A DNA stretch of 64,000 bases from assembly GCA_030272155.1 (NCBI GenBank), contig CP126197.1, positions 3,278,001 through 3,342,000 of the forward strand. Reading direction: 5' to 3'. Position numbers and translations under genes: made by a program. The notes beneath the pieces are model-generated. The model saw nothing but the letters and a program-made list of their open reading frames with translations, did no database searches and had not been told where the DNA came from. This DNA is from Tetradesmus obliquus (taxonomy: Eukaryota > Chlorophyta > Chlorophyceae > Sphaeropleales > Scenedesmaceae). Position 1 is the stretch's first letter. The number at the start of each line of letters is the position of its first letter. This document shows, in pieces, positions 31,001-43,954 of this stretch.

Positions 31001-32889
31001 CAGAAAGCACAGTTGTACTATGCGGAGCCTTTGCTGTTGCATAGTGCGTGCTGGAAAGCAAAGCACGCAGGTCACGCAACGACAGCAGTGCCCCACTCGT
31101 GACACCTCGATTGCCACATACAAGAAAGGGCTGCTGATCAGGGCGCCACAGCACATCAAGGGTCAGCTACTGCACACATCCCCGCATCCCCAGGCACACT
31201 TTGTACGTACGCACAAAAGTGAAACCTCCAAACCTAGTTGATGCATTGATGTCTAGTCAAATCTTGGGTGGCACAATTGCAATTGCTAAAGCACCGCCCA
31301 AAGTGACCTCAACCAGCCAGCCCGAGAGTTCAGGCTCAAATTCCCACACCGTCAACTATGAACTCCCACCGCAACACCGCCACAAAACACACCCTGCAAT
31401 AGCCACAAATGTTCCTACAACAACACGTTGGCAATTGCATGATAGCAATGGCATGACCTGTAAGTACAGTACACGTCAACACCCAAAGTTGACCCCTGGG
31501 CTTTGTGTTGCAAATCTGCACACACTCGCACCACCCTAAACACCTGAAGACTAGTCAAGGACAACACCTGAACCTACAGGAAAGGGATTCAACACAACTA
31601 GAGGCCAGCCCAAAGTCAAAGTCGAAATACATGGCATGGAGGCATGCCGGCAACAGCACATGTCAAGCTGCATTCGCAACATGCTGCGTGTGCGGGCACG
31701 CCCTGTGACTGTACCAGATCAAACGAGGCATGAGCAAAATGACACAGTCTGTAGTGCGATTAGCTCTGTGCAATGCAGCCAGACAACAGCGGCCAACCGC
31801 AGCAGCACCTCGCTGCTGCATCAGCAGAGGCAGCACCGCATTGCAACTTCTGCTTTCGCAGCAGAAGCTCATGCACCTCACAGCAGCAGGCAAAACACAA
31901 GCAGCACACGGGTGTACTGCATGCTGCAAGCCAATCACAGCCAGCTATGCAACACAGTGTGTAACACATTTTGAGTACAAAGGCTGGGTGAGCTAGGCCG
32001 CCGCCGTGAACAAGCAGCAGCCACAGAGCATGTTCAGGTGCAAGCGCCACCTGCAAAGGTAGCCACATATGCGCCAAACACCAGTCCAAGCTGCACAGAC
32101 ACGATGTAGCGCCTTTGCTGCTGCAGTGACGCTGCAACCGCAGCGTCAGCAGCTGACGTGCGTGCAGCTGCTGCTGCTGCTTCCACCAACTCGCAGGAGT
32201 GAGCTGCAGCACAACGCAAAGCAAGCAGCAGGCACGACTCCAGGTGTATCAAGGGAGGCAACAGTTTGCGATTTGACATAAATATCCTTATTCAGCACAG
32301 CAAAGTGCTGCAGCTGCATGCAGCTGGTGCATGTCGCACCACCACAGCAGAACCTCCTCCAGCAACCCTTCAACCGACTGCCTGCGGCCAAGTTGCCGCC
32401 TCAGCCGACAATAAGAATACCCTAGAGGTGTGCAATGCAAGCCTTGCACCGCCTCGGACACCTGTTCGTATCCTAGGTGCACCACTGCCGCAACACAACG
32501 ATGCAGCAACACATCATCACAACTGCACAAGATACACGCCAACGCACCATCCATCCCACCCAAACGATGCCAGTTGGGGTGACGCTATGCACTACACGTT
32601 CTCCTTGGATAGCTCCTTCCAAGCACATCCTAAAAGACCTTGCTGCCGCCCACAAAGAAACGCCACACCCTGTGCAAAATCTCACCCTGTGCATTGCAAC
32701 CCCGCATCTCTACATGCACAGCAACGCGCCCAATCCCCCTCAGCCCTCAACAGCTCAATAACATACCACTGGAAGCTACAGCTGTGCTGCTAGTTCGAGC
32801 ACTCCCACTGCTGCTGCAAGAAGGCCCATCATCTGCAGCTTGCTCGCTTGCTGTTTCCAAAGTACAGCCGAGCACAGCCACGCAGCACT
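28097..32889. other. Gene-poor A/C-rich region
   Basis: No exon, RNA gene or transposon is recognised. The + strand is A/C-rich throughout, so the - strand is G/T-rich, like the 3' flank of the AT-hook gene. It lies downstream of the KCS stop and may be a long KCS 3' UTR. It should also contain the missing 5' exons of the HAT gene if that gene is intact. Confidence 0.45.
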
Positions 32890-34944
32890 TCAGACAGCGA
32901 TGGCAGAGCCGTTCATAGTGAGGCTCTCGCCATCAGTCTGCACATCGTCTGCGTGGTGCTTTGCATGCAGCTGCTTCACAGCGCCGTTCTCAGCGTGCAC
33001 AGCAACCTTAACAGCTGCCGCTGCTGCCCCATTCAGAAGCTTGCCAGCCTGGTCAATGCCGTTTGACTTCTTTGTGCTGGCATTGGCTGCGACGTCTGCG
33101 TCAGCATCTGCCGCTGCTGCTGCTGCTGCAGGCGCTGCGTGGCCGTTCATGACACCCAGGTTGGTCTTCTTCACAGCACCCTGCAGGAACAAGACAATGC
33201 CACACATTTTAGCACCGCTGGCAATTCTATACAATATCTACTATGCTTTAAAGTCTACACAATATCTACAATGCATTATTACGGGCTCTGGGCTCAAGGC
33301 ACGAACCGTTCGCGCCTCATGTTGCAAAATACTCCGCAGCACAGCCGCATCATGTACTTGGCTCCAAGAGACTCAGTAATGCGGCTGCCACTCACAAACA
33401 CATCACATGAACCACAGCAACACACACATCACGCCCGCGCACCTGGCTTTCGTCAAACTCCTTGGTGCCAGTCAGTGTTCCCACGTCCTCCTTGCGCGTG
33501 ATGGGGCGCGGCAGGTCGGCCTCCGTGTAGCGTGTCTCAGCCACGCAGGCCCACGCGGGGTGCACATCCTTCACGTCGCGCAGCGCGCGCCAGATGTTGA
33601 TGCCTGCCTTCATGCCGCCACCCACGCCAGCCTGTGGCAGAGCAGCAACACAACAGCAGAAGTAGGTGAATGTGAGCACATAGCTTTGATATTTCATGCC
33701 GACCTTCATGCCAACGACCACGCCAGCCTGTTGCACAGCAGCAGCAGCAGCAGCACGACAACAGCAAACAAGCACGTCGCTTAATGTGAGGACACAGCTG
33801 TCGTGACGCCAAATGTTGATGCCTGCCTTCATGCCGCCACCCACACCAGCCTGCAGGGGCAGGGGCAGGGGCAAAAGACACGGCAATAAATACACATGTG
33901 GGCGTGGGCTGGGAAATGCACAGAAGCTCAGAAGCCCAAATGTATGGCGGTGTTGATGGCAGCGCCAATACTGATACCATCCCATGCAATGCATGATGAC
34001 CTGGCAAAGCAGTGCAAAACTAGCACTTTCTGTGTATACGGCACTGCCGATGCAGCTCAAGAAGATGAGAATCGCACCTGCATGATGACCTGGCCGCGCT
34101 TGATGTCCCCGACTGTCTCAATGTACGCGAAGCTGTACCAGGTGGTGCTGCTGCTGGTGTTGCCATAGTCCTTGAGGTTGGCGAAGCTGGGCATCATCTT
34201 GTCAGCAGGCAGCCGCATGCCCTTCTGGATGCCCTTCAGGATGGCATAGCCGCCTGCAGCAGCAGCAGCAGCAGCAGCAGTAGCAGCAGCACATACTACC
34301 TTTGGCACGTGTCCTGCAGCGGATACATCTCTGCAGCATAGGATACCGCAATTGAGCACAGCCAACCAGCCCCGCACCTCGCGCCCTTGCACAGCACGTG
34401 CCTAAACATTCACACCGCATCAGAACCAAACACACCGATCAGAGCAAACACACAAAACACACAAACGACTGTAAGGCTCACCGGCATGCAGGCAGAAGTG
34501 GTCCACGCAGCGCGTGAAGTCGGGCACATACAGCGGCACAGCCTCCTTGCCGTACCAGCGTCGCTTGCCTATGGCCACAGCAGCCTCAGCATACTGGCCC
34601 CACGTCTGCAGGAAGGTGTACGCAAAAGGCGGCGGCGCAGTAACAGTTGTTACAAGGCGTGCTACGTAACAGTAACACTATCTCAAGTGCATCCTGGCCA
34701 AACCACTGTCGTGATTTTGATCAGTGCGGCTGCAGGCCCTAAAAAACAGCAGCCCTCTGCACGTGTTACATAACATGTCATGTAACAAATTTTGTAACAA
34801 AGATGACGCACCATGATCTGTGGTGTAATCTTCTTGAGGCACTTCTCCAGCGCCAGGCCCGCCTCCACTGGCAGGTCCTTGTACAGGAAGATGCCCTGCT
34901 GCCCAGCATCATCTGGGCCCACGTACATGCAGCTGCAGAAATGT

Positions 34945-34979
<35 letters not shown>

Positions 34980-37900
34980 AAGGGTGGGATCACTGTATAG
35001 CAGGAAGATGCCCTGCTGCCCCGCATCGTCGGGACCCACGTGCAGCTGCAGCTGCAAAAATGCAGCTGCAAACAGAACAAGATTAGCGGCAACACCAGTG
35101 CAAAAGAAGGCTGTTAATGGTCTGTAACAGATGACGGCACCAGGCGAACAGAGTGCAACTGCCCCGCGTCTTCAGGGCCCACATACATGCAGCTGCAACA
35201 AAACCAAGACAAGATTGTTTTCCACAAAGATCAACTGCGCTCACTTGTAACCCGTGTCGCAAGCGCCGGTGTGCACGAGCTTGCTGGGGTGAAGTACAGA
35301 ACAACCACAGCTGCTATCATGCATCAGCACAACCACGGCTGCAATCATGTGCTGAAACCGTGCTGAATGTTTTCTAAGCGTGCACTCACTTGTAGCCGGT
35401 GTCGCGCCTGCCGGTGTGCACGCGCTCGCTGTGTGTGAGCTGGTACTTGCTGCGGCCTCGCTGGCTGGCGCCGCTGGTCAGCAGCGCTGCGCAGCCGCCC
35501 ATGCGGAACAGCGCGTTGGACACAAGGCAGTGCTTGTCGCGGCCCCGGTAGAAGGCACTGCTGCAGATCTCTGCAGTGCGGAAACGTGACAGGGCAGCGG
35601 CAAGCACGGAGAAGAATGTCAAACTACGGAACAGCTCGTTGGACACCAGGCAGTGCTTATCACGGCCCTGGTAGAAGGCGCTGCTGCAGATTTCTGCATT
35701 GTCGTCAGTGACAGGGCAGCAGCAAATGCGGCAAAGACAACGTGAATATGCGGGACATCCTGTAGAAGGCGCTGCTGCATATCTTTGCAAGATGAAGCGA
35801 ACGTGTGACATTGTTAATTCACAACTGCGATGTGTTGACAGCGGCGAGTGCGGGCACGTATGTCAAGATGGCACAAGGACATCAAGGCGCATCAACACTG
35901 GCTGCTCATCATGTTGCAGGTTTTCCATGATTTCGGTTGGAGAACCATGTGCCTCCCGCAGCATGCCGCAAACCCATGTGGCATAATCATCATTTGCTAG
36001 TTTGCAGACATGCGGCGTTCCCACCTGAGCAGATGAAGAGCGCGTTGGCGCCCGGGTGTGCCTGCAGCACGTCCCTCACTAGGTGAATCCCAATAACGCC
36101 TGCACCACACCCCATGCCCGCCAGCGAGTATGCCTGCAGGACACACATACAGATCAGTTCAAAATGAGTTGCGAATCAGACGATGAAGGTTGCACCTCTG
36201 CCGCCGGCGCACATCTGTGTGACTGCACAAACAACACACTGCTGCTGTTGCCGCTGGTGCAGCAGCAGCTATGCCATGTAGTGCTGAACATGCCCCGCTG
36301 CCACGCTGCTGCTGTGCTGGCCATGTGCCTGTCGCATGCCCAGGCTCTCCTATTTTCAAAGCGCATGCTCAAAGAACAACTGAAGCTGCTGCTGCAGATG
36401 CGGCTGCGCTGTCCGCTGCGCTTTCCGCTGCGCAATGCACGCGGACGCGAGCAGTCACCTGCACGTCCTCGCGCATCTTGAAAATGTTAGATGAGCATGC
36501 TGGCCATGCAACAGTGCTGCAGCTGCCATTATTGCTGCTGCTGCTGCTACATATCTGCGTCAGTCACCTGCACGTCCTCGCGCATCTTGAACATGTTGAT
36601 GAGCATGCTGGCCACGCAACAGTGCTGCTGCTGCTGCTGCCACATATCTGCGTCAGTCACCTGCACGTCCTCGCGCATCTTGAACATGTTGATGAGCATG
36701 CTGGCCACGCAACAGTGCTGCTGCTGCTGCTGCCACATATCTGCGTCAGTCACCTGCACATCCTCACGCATCTTGAACATGTTGATGAGCATGCTGGCCA
36801 CACTAGGGGTGGGCGCAAACACGCTGCTGGTGGTCACCAGGATGTCGATCTCCTCCGCCTTGATGCCTGTTACATGACAAAAAAATAACACAGCAGAGCG
36901 CAGTAACATAACAGGTGAAGAGAGGCAGGCGGCTGCCAACATGGGTGTGTGCTGCACTGCTGGTGGTCGCCAGGATGTCGATCTCCTCCGTCTTGATGCC
37001 TGTTATATAACACACATAAGTAACACAGCAGCAGGACGCAGGGCATGACATGTAAAGATATGCTTTCAACAGGGGTGTGCTGTGCTGCTGGTGGTCGCCA
37101 GGATGTCGATCTCCTCCGTCTTGATGCCTGTTATATAACACACATAAGTAACACAGCAGCAGGACACAGGACATGGCGGGTGAGAGAGACGTGTGGCGTT
37201 CAGCAGGGGTGTGTGCTGTGCTGCTGGTGGTCCAAAGGATGTCAAACTCTCTGGTTCGATGCCTGTTCCGTACCGTAACATAAGGTGGGACGAAGGTAAC
37301 AGCAGAGCCTTCTCCTGCGGCAGGTCTGCCGCCGCACCGCCCATGACGAGGCGCGCCTCCGCACAGGGCCTAGCGGTGCATCGAATGCACAGGCTTACCA
37401 TGAACGAACAACCGTAACCCAGCCACCAGCCACCAGCAGCTGCTGTAGGTAGCCGCCTGCTTCCAGCCCTCCAGCCTTTCCCGTAGGCTGTAAAAAACGT
37501 CGAAACAACAGCGCCGCACCTGTCTTCTGCAGCAGGTCTGCCACCGCGCCGCCCATGACCAGGCGCGCCTCTGCTGCCTATCACAGCGCCAAACACTCAA
37601 TCACAGCCTGCTGTGCATAGCGCTTGCTCACCTGTCTTCTGCAGCAGGTCAGCCACCGCGCCGCCCATGACCAGTCGCGCCTCAGCAGCCCAGCCAACCA
37701 TGCACACACACCAGACGCTTGGGCAAACTTTCTGCCGTGCATAGCGCTTGCTCACCCGTTTTCTGCAGCAGGCGCCGCCCATGACCAGGCGCGCCTCTGC
37801 TGCCTATCACAGCGCCAAACACTCCAATCACAGCCTGCTGTGCATAGCGCTTGCTCACCTGTCTTCTGCAGCAGGTCAGCCACCGCGCCGCCCATGACGA

Positions 37901-39119
37901 GGCGAGCCTCCCCTGCCCCAATCCACAAATCACACTAAACACTTGCGAACGTGCCTTGCTATGCATAGCAACTTCTCACAACTGCTCACCTGTTTTCTGC
38001 AGCAGGTCAGCCACCGCGCCGCCCATGACCAGGCGCGCCTCTGCGAACGACTCGTCCTGGCCGCCGTGCGGCTCCAGCAAAGCACACAAGGCATCAACAA
38101 CCCCTTCAACAACCTGCTGTTCATAGCAGTTGCGTTGTCCGTCTTCTGCAACAGGTCTGCCACCACAGCCCCCAACTGCAGCACACACCCCACAGTGCAA
38201 CCAACAGCTGTGGCCACCCCTGCCGCCGCACCTGTCTTCTGCAGCAGGTCAGCCACTGCGCCGCCCATGACCAGCCGCGCCTCTGCGAAGGACTCGTCCT
38301 GGCCCCCATGCACACACCAAAAACTTGGGGCAAATTCCCTGCCGTGCATAGCACTTGCTCACCCGTCTTCTGCAGCAGGTCAGCCACTGCGCCGCCCATG
38401 ACCAGTCGCGCCTCTGCGAAGGACTCGTCCTGGCCGCCGTGCGGCTCCAGCGTGTGCTGCGGGTGCAGGTTCTTTGGGAGGTAGGAGCCGTTGTGGTCGA
38501 TGCCGGACTTCTCAAACACCTTCTTGACAAACTCGTGCGTGTCCTGGCTCACATACTCGCCATCTGGCAACAGGAGAAGGTTGCAGCACAGGGTTTTAAG
38601 TACAAGGATCAATCAGTACAACAAGAGGCATCATTGGCAGGGTGGCTTGGAGGCGAGCTTAAGAGATGATGATGTGAAGGAACAAGAAACAAGGCGAGGA
38701 ACGAGCAAAGCCAGTAGTGCAGGCCGCTTGGCATGTGCCAAATGCGGCACCTGGAATGCGCGCTCAGTGGCTGAAGCTGCGAGTGGTTGTCCTAGCAGAG
38801 GTGCCATTAGCATGCCGACTAAGCGCTGCGCAGCAGTTGCTTCTTTGTCTGCATGGCAACGCGGTTGCAGGGGGATGAATGATCCCAATGGGCTGGCAAG
38901 AGGGGGTTCCTCTGCGGGCTGGCTCTCTGCACAAGCGAAAGTACATGCAAGAAGCATCAACAGCATCAGCAGCGCTGCAGGCGCCCCACCTGGGTGCTTC
39001 CATTTCCAGCAAGAGTCTGCACACTCGTTGAGGTTGATGCGCAGCTCATCTTCTGGCTTAAAGACGGAAAAGTCAACCATGAACACAGGGTCACGCAGCA
39101 CAGTCTTTGTCTGCCTCAT
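32890..39119 (-). CDS. KCS: 3-ketoacyl-CoA synthase (very-long-chain fatty acid elongase)
   Basis: Condensing enzyme of the ER fatty acid elongation complex: joins malonyl-CoA to an acyl-CoA. Exons: 39119-38990, 38563-38363, 36866-36754, 36133-36025, 35570-35390, 34932-34812, 34605-34482, 34253-34078, 33631-33443, 33180-32890; phases close, 544 aa. Family motifs in order: VDFSVFKPEDEL near residue 15, FAEARLVMGGAVADLL, the nucleophile in AGMGCGAG (about Cys157), HFCLHAGG (His325) and GNTSSSTTWY (Asn358). The His-Asn spacing of 33 equals that of FAE1. The C-terminus carries an Ala-rich tail of about 90 residues not usual in plants. The two N-terminal membrane helices are not visible: the ATG at 39119 has a TGA five codons upstream in frame, so either it is the start and the protein lacks them, or an unseen exon splices in. 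Introns 2 and 3 hold the largest echo arrays of the gene. Confidence 0.92.
33690..33853 (-). repeat. Echoes of KCS exon 9 acceptor edge (two copies)
   Basis: The AGVGGGMKAGINIW start (real border 33631) recurs with borders near 33729 and 33852. The first is diverged, the second nearly exact. Confidence 0.9.
34947..35195 (-). repeat. Echoes of KCS exon 6 acceptor edge and CAG run
   Basis: A CAG run (CTG on the gene strand) lies 15 bp before the real acceptor. Copies of the exon 6 start (PDDAGQQGIFL) lie at about 34998-35054 and, shorter, 35156-35195. Confidence 0.85.
35620..35795 (-). repeat. Echoes of KCS exon 5 acceptor edge (two copies)
   Basis: The EICSSAFYRGRDKHCLVSN start (real border 35570) recurs ending near 35698 and, reduced, near 35790. 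Confidence 0.88.
36455..36753 (-). repeat. Echo array of KCS exon 3 donor edge (three copies)
   Basis: SMLINMFKMREDVQ plus gtgactgac donor (real border 36754) recurs with donors near 36657, 36561 and 36463, period about 97 bp, separated by short CTG runs. Confidence 0.95.
36950..37270 (-). repeat. Echo array of KCS exon 3 acceptor edge (three copies)
   Basis: The GIKTEEIDILATTSS start (real border 36866) recurs with borders near 37002, 37132 and, decayed, 37265. Spacing is about 130 bp. Confidence 0.93.
37300..38320 (-). repeat. Eight-fold echo array of KCS exon 2 donor edge
   Basis: ARLVMGGAVADLLQKTG plus gtgagc donor (real border 38363) recurs near 38235, 38145, 37990, 37862, 37757, 37633, 37522 and 37313. 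Copies near 38235 and 37990 also keep the preceding DESFAE; others are shorter or damaged. This intron thus has donor echoes at one end and acceptor echoes at the other. Confidence 0.93.
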
Positions 39120-40274
39120 GGCTGCTGTCTTTCAGCTGCAAGTGCTGCGTGGAAGCGGTGCCTATTAGCAATAAGGAGAGCAGTAGATGCCTCCTGCAGG
39201 GGCAGCGCGCGACAGGACGGCAAGCAGCAGGTTGTTAGCCACGACGTCTGTGGTGCTGCTGCTGGTTGTTGGTCCACATGCATGGGAAGCATGAGCGGCT
39301 GCTGGCGGTCCCCACACGCAAGTATGTTCGATTTGTCAGGGCAGACTGACGTGTGGCTGAGCAGGTGTACGCGCTCATCAGCGGTCGTGGCCGCTAGCAA
39401 AACTCCCGCTTACGCGCAGGACTGCATGGGCCTAGGCATCTGAGCCCATGCGCACGTCAGAGCATACTGAAACAAGGTACACCACTAAGCGCACCTCTCC
39501 GTGCGCTAAGAGCAGCCTGCAGCTATGATTGGGTCACCAGGTCACCCCACACTAATGCCTTGTATGTGCGTAAAGCTTACCGAAAAACTACGATCAAACA
39601 ATTAAAGGTGGATCAGGAGGGATCGCAGACGGCAGCTCAGGATTGGCGAAAAGAAAGGTAGGGCTTAAAGAGCAACCTGTCCAGTGGACCAAACTAGCCC
39701 GACGCGGTTTATCAGCGCATGTAGTAAAGCATTGCTAACGCTTGTATGCCGAGCCAATTACTACAGCATAGGACAGGTGGCAGCTTGCGTCATTCGCTCG
39801 GAGTTCTCGTGAATGCTCACAGTCCAGGTGCGAAGCGCATCATCAAGCATGATCCGCATCCGGCACCATGGACATGCGCTGCGGCGGAAAGGTGCTGCTC
39901 TCCAAGGTTCCGGGCCTTCTGGTGCCCCGGGAAGACGAGTCAGCAAGGTCAACAGCGATGCAGCCAGCTAGCCTTTATACTAACAATTTAACGCAAATTT
40001 GATTTGCTGCGACGCGCATCGTTGGTACCAGAGCGGCTGCACGCCCCATGGCGAGAGATGGGTGATGCCGCTGCGGAGCAGTGCCACACTGTGACAGTGC
40101 ACCACGCTGCTGGGAACAAGCAGGCAAGCCCGCAGTACAACGGCTTGCAAGCATAAACCATCCTACACCACTGACACAACCCTTAGACGCACACAGCGTT
40201 GCTGTAACACATGCATTTCCACTGCCCATCACGTTCACAGACTTGCATGCAACACACTTGCCACTTTTGTTGTG
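39120..40274. other. Intergenic region between KCS start and U32 3' end
   Basis: No exon is recognised. It should contain the KCS promoter and possibly a missing membrane-helix exon; I looked for hydrophobic - strand frames and saw none that splice in. Confidence 0.35.
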
Positions 40275-40279
40275 TTACA
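40275..40279 (-). terminator. Candidate TGTAA poly(A) signal of U32 gene
   Basis: TGTAA on the - strand lies about 274 nt after the U32 stop codon. Use is inferred from Chlamydomonas practice. Confidence 0.35.
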
Positions 40280-40552
40280 GGACGGGAGCACAGCTCAATT
40301 TTGGGGAAATGCAGGCTCCTTCAGCAGCCACCGGATCTATCAACCTCACGAGAGAATTGGCCAGCTGTGAAAGGCACTCTAGCGTGCTAGCACGCTGCAC
40401 TGCACAGCGACTATGGCAACCAGCCCCTAAAATGACTACACGTACATCAGCCCTCCTTGGCTACGCCACTGCACGGCGTCTTTCTGCACCGGTCCTTGAT
40501 TGAGCCGGCATCGCTGCCTCCCGCATATGCAAACTCTCTGTCAACGGCCAGC

Positions 40553-42119
40553 TCAGCTGCGCCTGGCTGTGGGCCGCAGCGATGCAGCTGACCGCTCCGC
40601 CTTCACCTCCAGTGAGCCTGCGCTGACGCTGCCGCCGCTGACGCCCTTCAGCCACTGCCACAGCTCGCTGGGACGGCCGCGGCCCTCCAGCACAGCCCTG
40701 CAGGAACACCACACAGGCAGCAGGCGGAGCAGGGCACAGCAGCAGACGAATAAGCACGATTTGCAGTGGCCTTCCAGCACAGCCCTGCAGGCACCACACA
40801 CACAGCAGGGCGCAGGTCACAGCACCTAGTGAGCCCTTCAGCCACTGCCACAGCTCACTGGGCCTCCCGCGGCCCTCCAGTACAGCCCTGCAGAGGCGCC
40901 ACACACACAGCAGGGCGCAGGCACAGTTGTACAGTGAAAACGTATGTAAAATCTATGTACACACAGCACAGCGCAGGCACAGCACGTAGTGAGCCCTTCA
41001 GCCACTGCCACAGCTCGCTGGGCCGGTCGCGGCCCTCCAGCACAGCCCTGCAGAGGCACCACACACACAGCAGGGCGCAGGCACAGGTGAATATTGAAAA
41101 CATATGTGATCTCTATGTACACACAGCAGGGTGCAGGCACAGCACACAGTGAGCCCTTCAGCCACTGCCACAGCTGGCTGGGCCGGCCGCGGCCCTCCAG
41201 CACATCCCTGCAGGGCACCACACAGGCAGCACGCAGAGCAGGGCACAGCAGCAATTTTGAGTTGCGGTGGAAACTTACACCACTGTAGGCCTATACTAAA
41301 CATACGACTTGCGGAACGATATCCGCCGCACCTGCAGCCCTTTTCACCCTCCAGCAGCTGGCCCAACACCTCAGGGCCATCGCCCACCAGCCTGGAGCGG
41401 CTCCACCCCGAAGCTGCCGTACCACTGTGCTTACACTATAGACATCACAAACAATGATACATAACTGTTACAAGCCAGTTATGTGACAGTTATATGACAG
41501 CCGCCGCACCTGTAGCCCTCCAGCAGCTGGCCCACCACCTCAGGGCTCTCATCCACCAGCTCCACCCTGAAGCTGCCATAGCAGTTCAAACTCATTCACA
41601 ATATAATATTCAAAAATACGCTTACGTTACATGACAGTTGTATAACAGCCGCTGCACCTGTAGCCCTCCAGCAGCTGGCCCACCACCTCGGGTGCCTCAT
41701 CCACCAGCTCCACCCTGAAGCTGCCATACCATTGCATGCCTTACTCTTCACATCACAAATATCAAATGCATAACTGTTCTATGCCAGTTGTATGGCACCC
41801 GCCGCACCTGTAGCCCTGCTTAGCTGGCCCACCACCTTCGGCGCCTCGGCCACCAGCTCCACCCTGAAGGTGCCATAGCACTTCAAACACATTCACAACA
41901 TGATATTTAAAAATTTAGCTTCTGTTACCCGACAGTTGTATCACAGCCGCCGCACCTGTAGCCCTCCAGCAGCTGGCCAACCACCGCGGGTGCCTCATCC
42001 ACCAGCTCCACTCTGAAGCTGCCGTAGCCGGCAGCAGCCAGCCGCGGCAGGTAGTACAGGCCTGACTGAGCGGCTGCGTTGAACACGGTGTTCCTGCAGG
42101 GAGGTATTGTTCGGCACGT

Positions 42120-42152
<33 letters not shown>

Positions 42153-43860
42153 GCAGCAGCAGCAGCAGGATCAGCGGTCCAAAGCCCTTGTCTGCTCTCT
42201 TCCAGCTGTTGATGCCTAACACAGCAGGAGCTACCAACTTTAAAGCCACGGCTGGCCCCGCTTCACAGTGACAGCCGCCACAGGCGCAGATCAGTCAGGC
42301 CCTGGTTACAGCTGCTCACACACCCCCTTAGCTGATTGACATCTAAGTGATGTATGACGCACGGTAAGGCCGGCTGCCACACCTGCAGCCCGTGTCTTGC
42401 CGGCACCAGGTGGCCTTCCCACACACCAGCCCACATACACTCCCGCAAAAGCCGACCAATGTTTCAGCTGAGCCTGATCGAACTTGCAGCTTAGAAACCC
42501 AGCACATTCATCGAGCCTTTAGCACGTGCACCTGCAGCCCATGTCGGCCAGCACCAGGTGGCCTGCCCACAAACCAGCCCACATGCACTCAGAGCCCAAG
42601 CCAACAAAAACAGCAACATTTAGCGCAGGAACTGAACAGATCAGCGCGCGCACCTGCAGCCCATGTCAGCCAGCACCAGGTGGCCTGCCCACTCATCAGC
42701 CCACGTGCCCTCAGAACACAAGCCAACAAAAACCAGCAACATTAGCACAGCAGTTCAACGGATCAGCAGCCGCACCTGCAGCCCATGTCGGCCAGCACCA
42801 GGTGGTCTGCCCACAAACCACACACCCTCAACACCCAAGCTGACTAGCCCACAATCAGACAGCAACTCAACGGAGCAGCAGCCGCACCTGCAGCCCATGT
42901 CAGCCAGCACCAGGTGGTCTACCCACACAGCAGCCCACATACACTCCAGCCTCAGCTGACTAGTGTGTAACAACCCTGTTCCAAAAGCCAAGCTGACCAA
43001 CATCTTAGCACATTTACTGAATGATGCTCGCGCTGCCAGCCGCACCTGCAGCCCATGTCGGCCAGCACCAGGTGGTCAGCCCCCGTGCTGTCCCTCAGCT
43101 GCAGCTCGTGCCGCTCACAGGGGTGCCCGCAGTCCAGGTAGGAGTTGCCCTGGGACAAAAACCTGGTGCATCACAAGGCATGAGAGGCATAACGTGCATG
43201 CTGTAAAGAGCACAAACTGCAATGCAGTAGTGAAATTTTGTGCGGCAGGTGGGTGCCGGCAGTCCAGATTTGAGCGGTGTGTCAACAGGATATACATAAC
43301 CTGCCACTTGCACAACACATGGCTACCAGCGGTGGTCGCTAGGCTGCTTGCATGTATCCGATTGCAATCGTTCTGGCAACAACAGCACGCACCTGCAGAA
43401 CACGCAGTGCTCCGTGTGGAAGATGGGCACGTGCTGGTGCACAATGGCCTCCAGCTGACACGCACGCCCTGCGGCATGTACAAGCAGCATAGGCACAGTT
43501 ATAAGGCAAGTTTGTACGTCAGACAGACATGTGTAGCAGCTGCTGAAGTGTGTAACAACAGGCTGATAAACGGTGCTGGTGCACGATAGCCTCCAGCTGA
43601 CCCGCACGCTCTGTGGCAAGCACGCAGCACAAGCACAGTTGCAAGGGAGCCAGACATACATATGTAGCAGCTGCTGCAGCGTGCAAGAAAAGCAGGGCTT
43701 ACACCAGACCCTGAGAGAAGCTGACAGCAGGGCAGACATACAACTAACATGAATGAAATAGTCAAGTGCACAGCAGGTCTCACATGTGCCCTCGCCCTCA
43801 GCCAGGCCTGCCAGCTGCGCCGCATTCAGGTCATGCAAAATGCAAACTCCACATCAGCGG

Positions 43861-43954
<94 letters not shown>

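Noticed and set aside
36455-36866. Protein repeat SMLINMFKMREDVQ four times, as a real solenoid
   Set aside because: The KCS fold has this segment once and phases close when only the copy at 36754 is used; the others lie behind donor sites.
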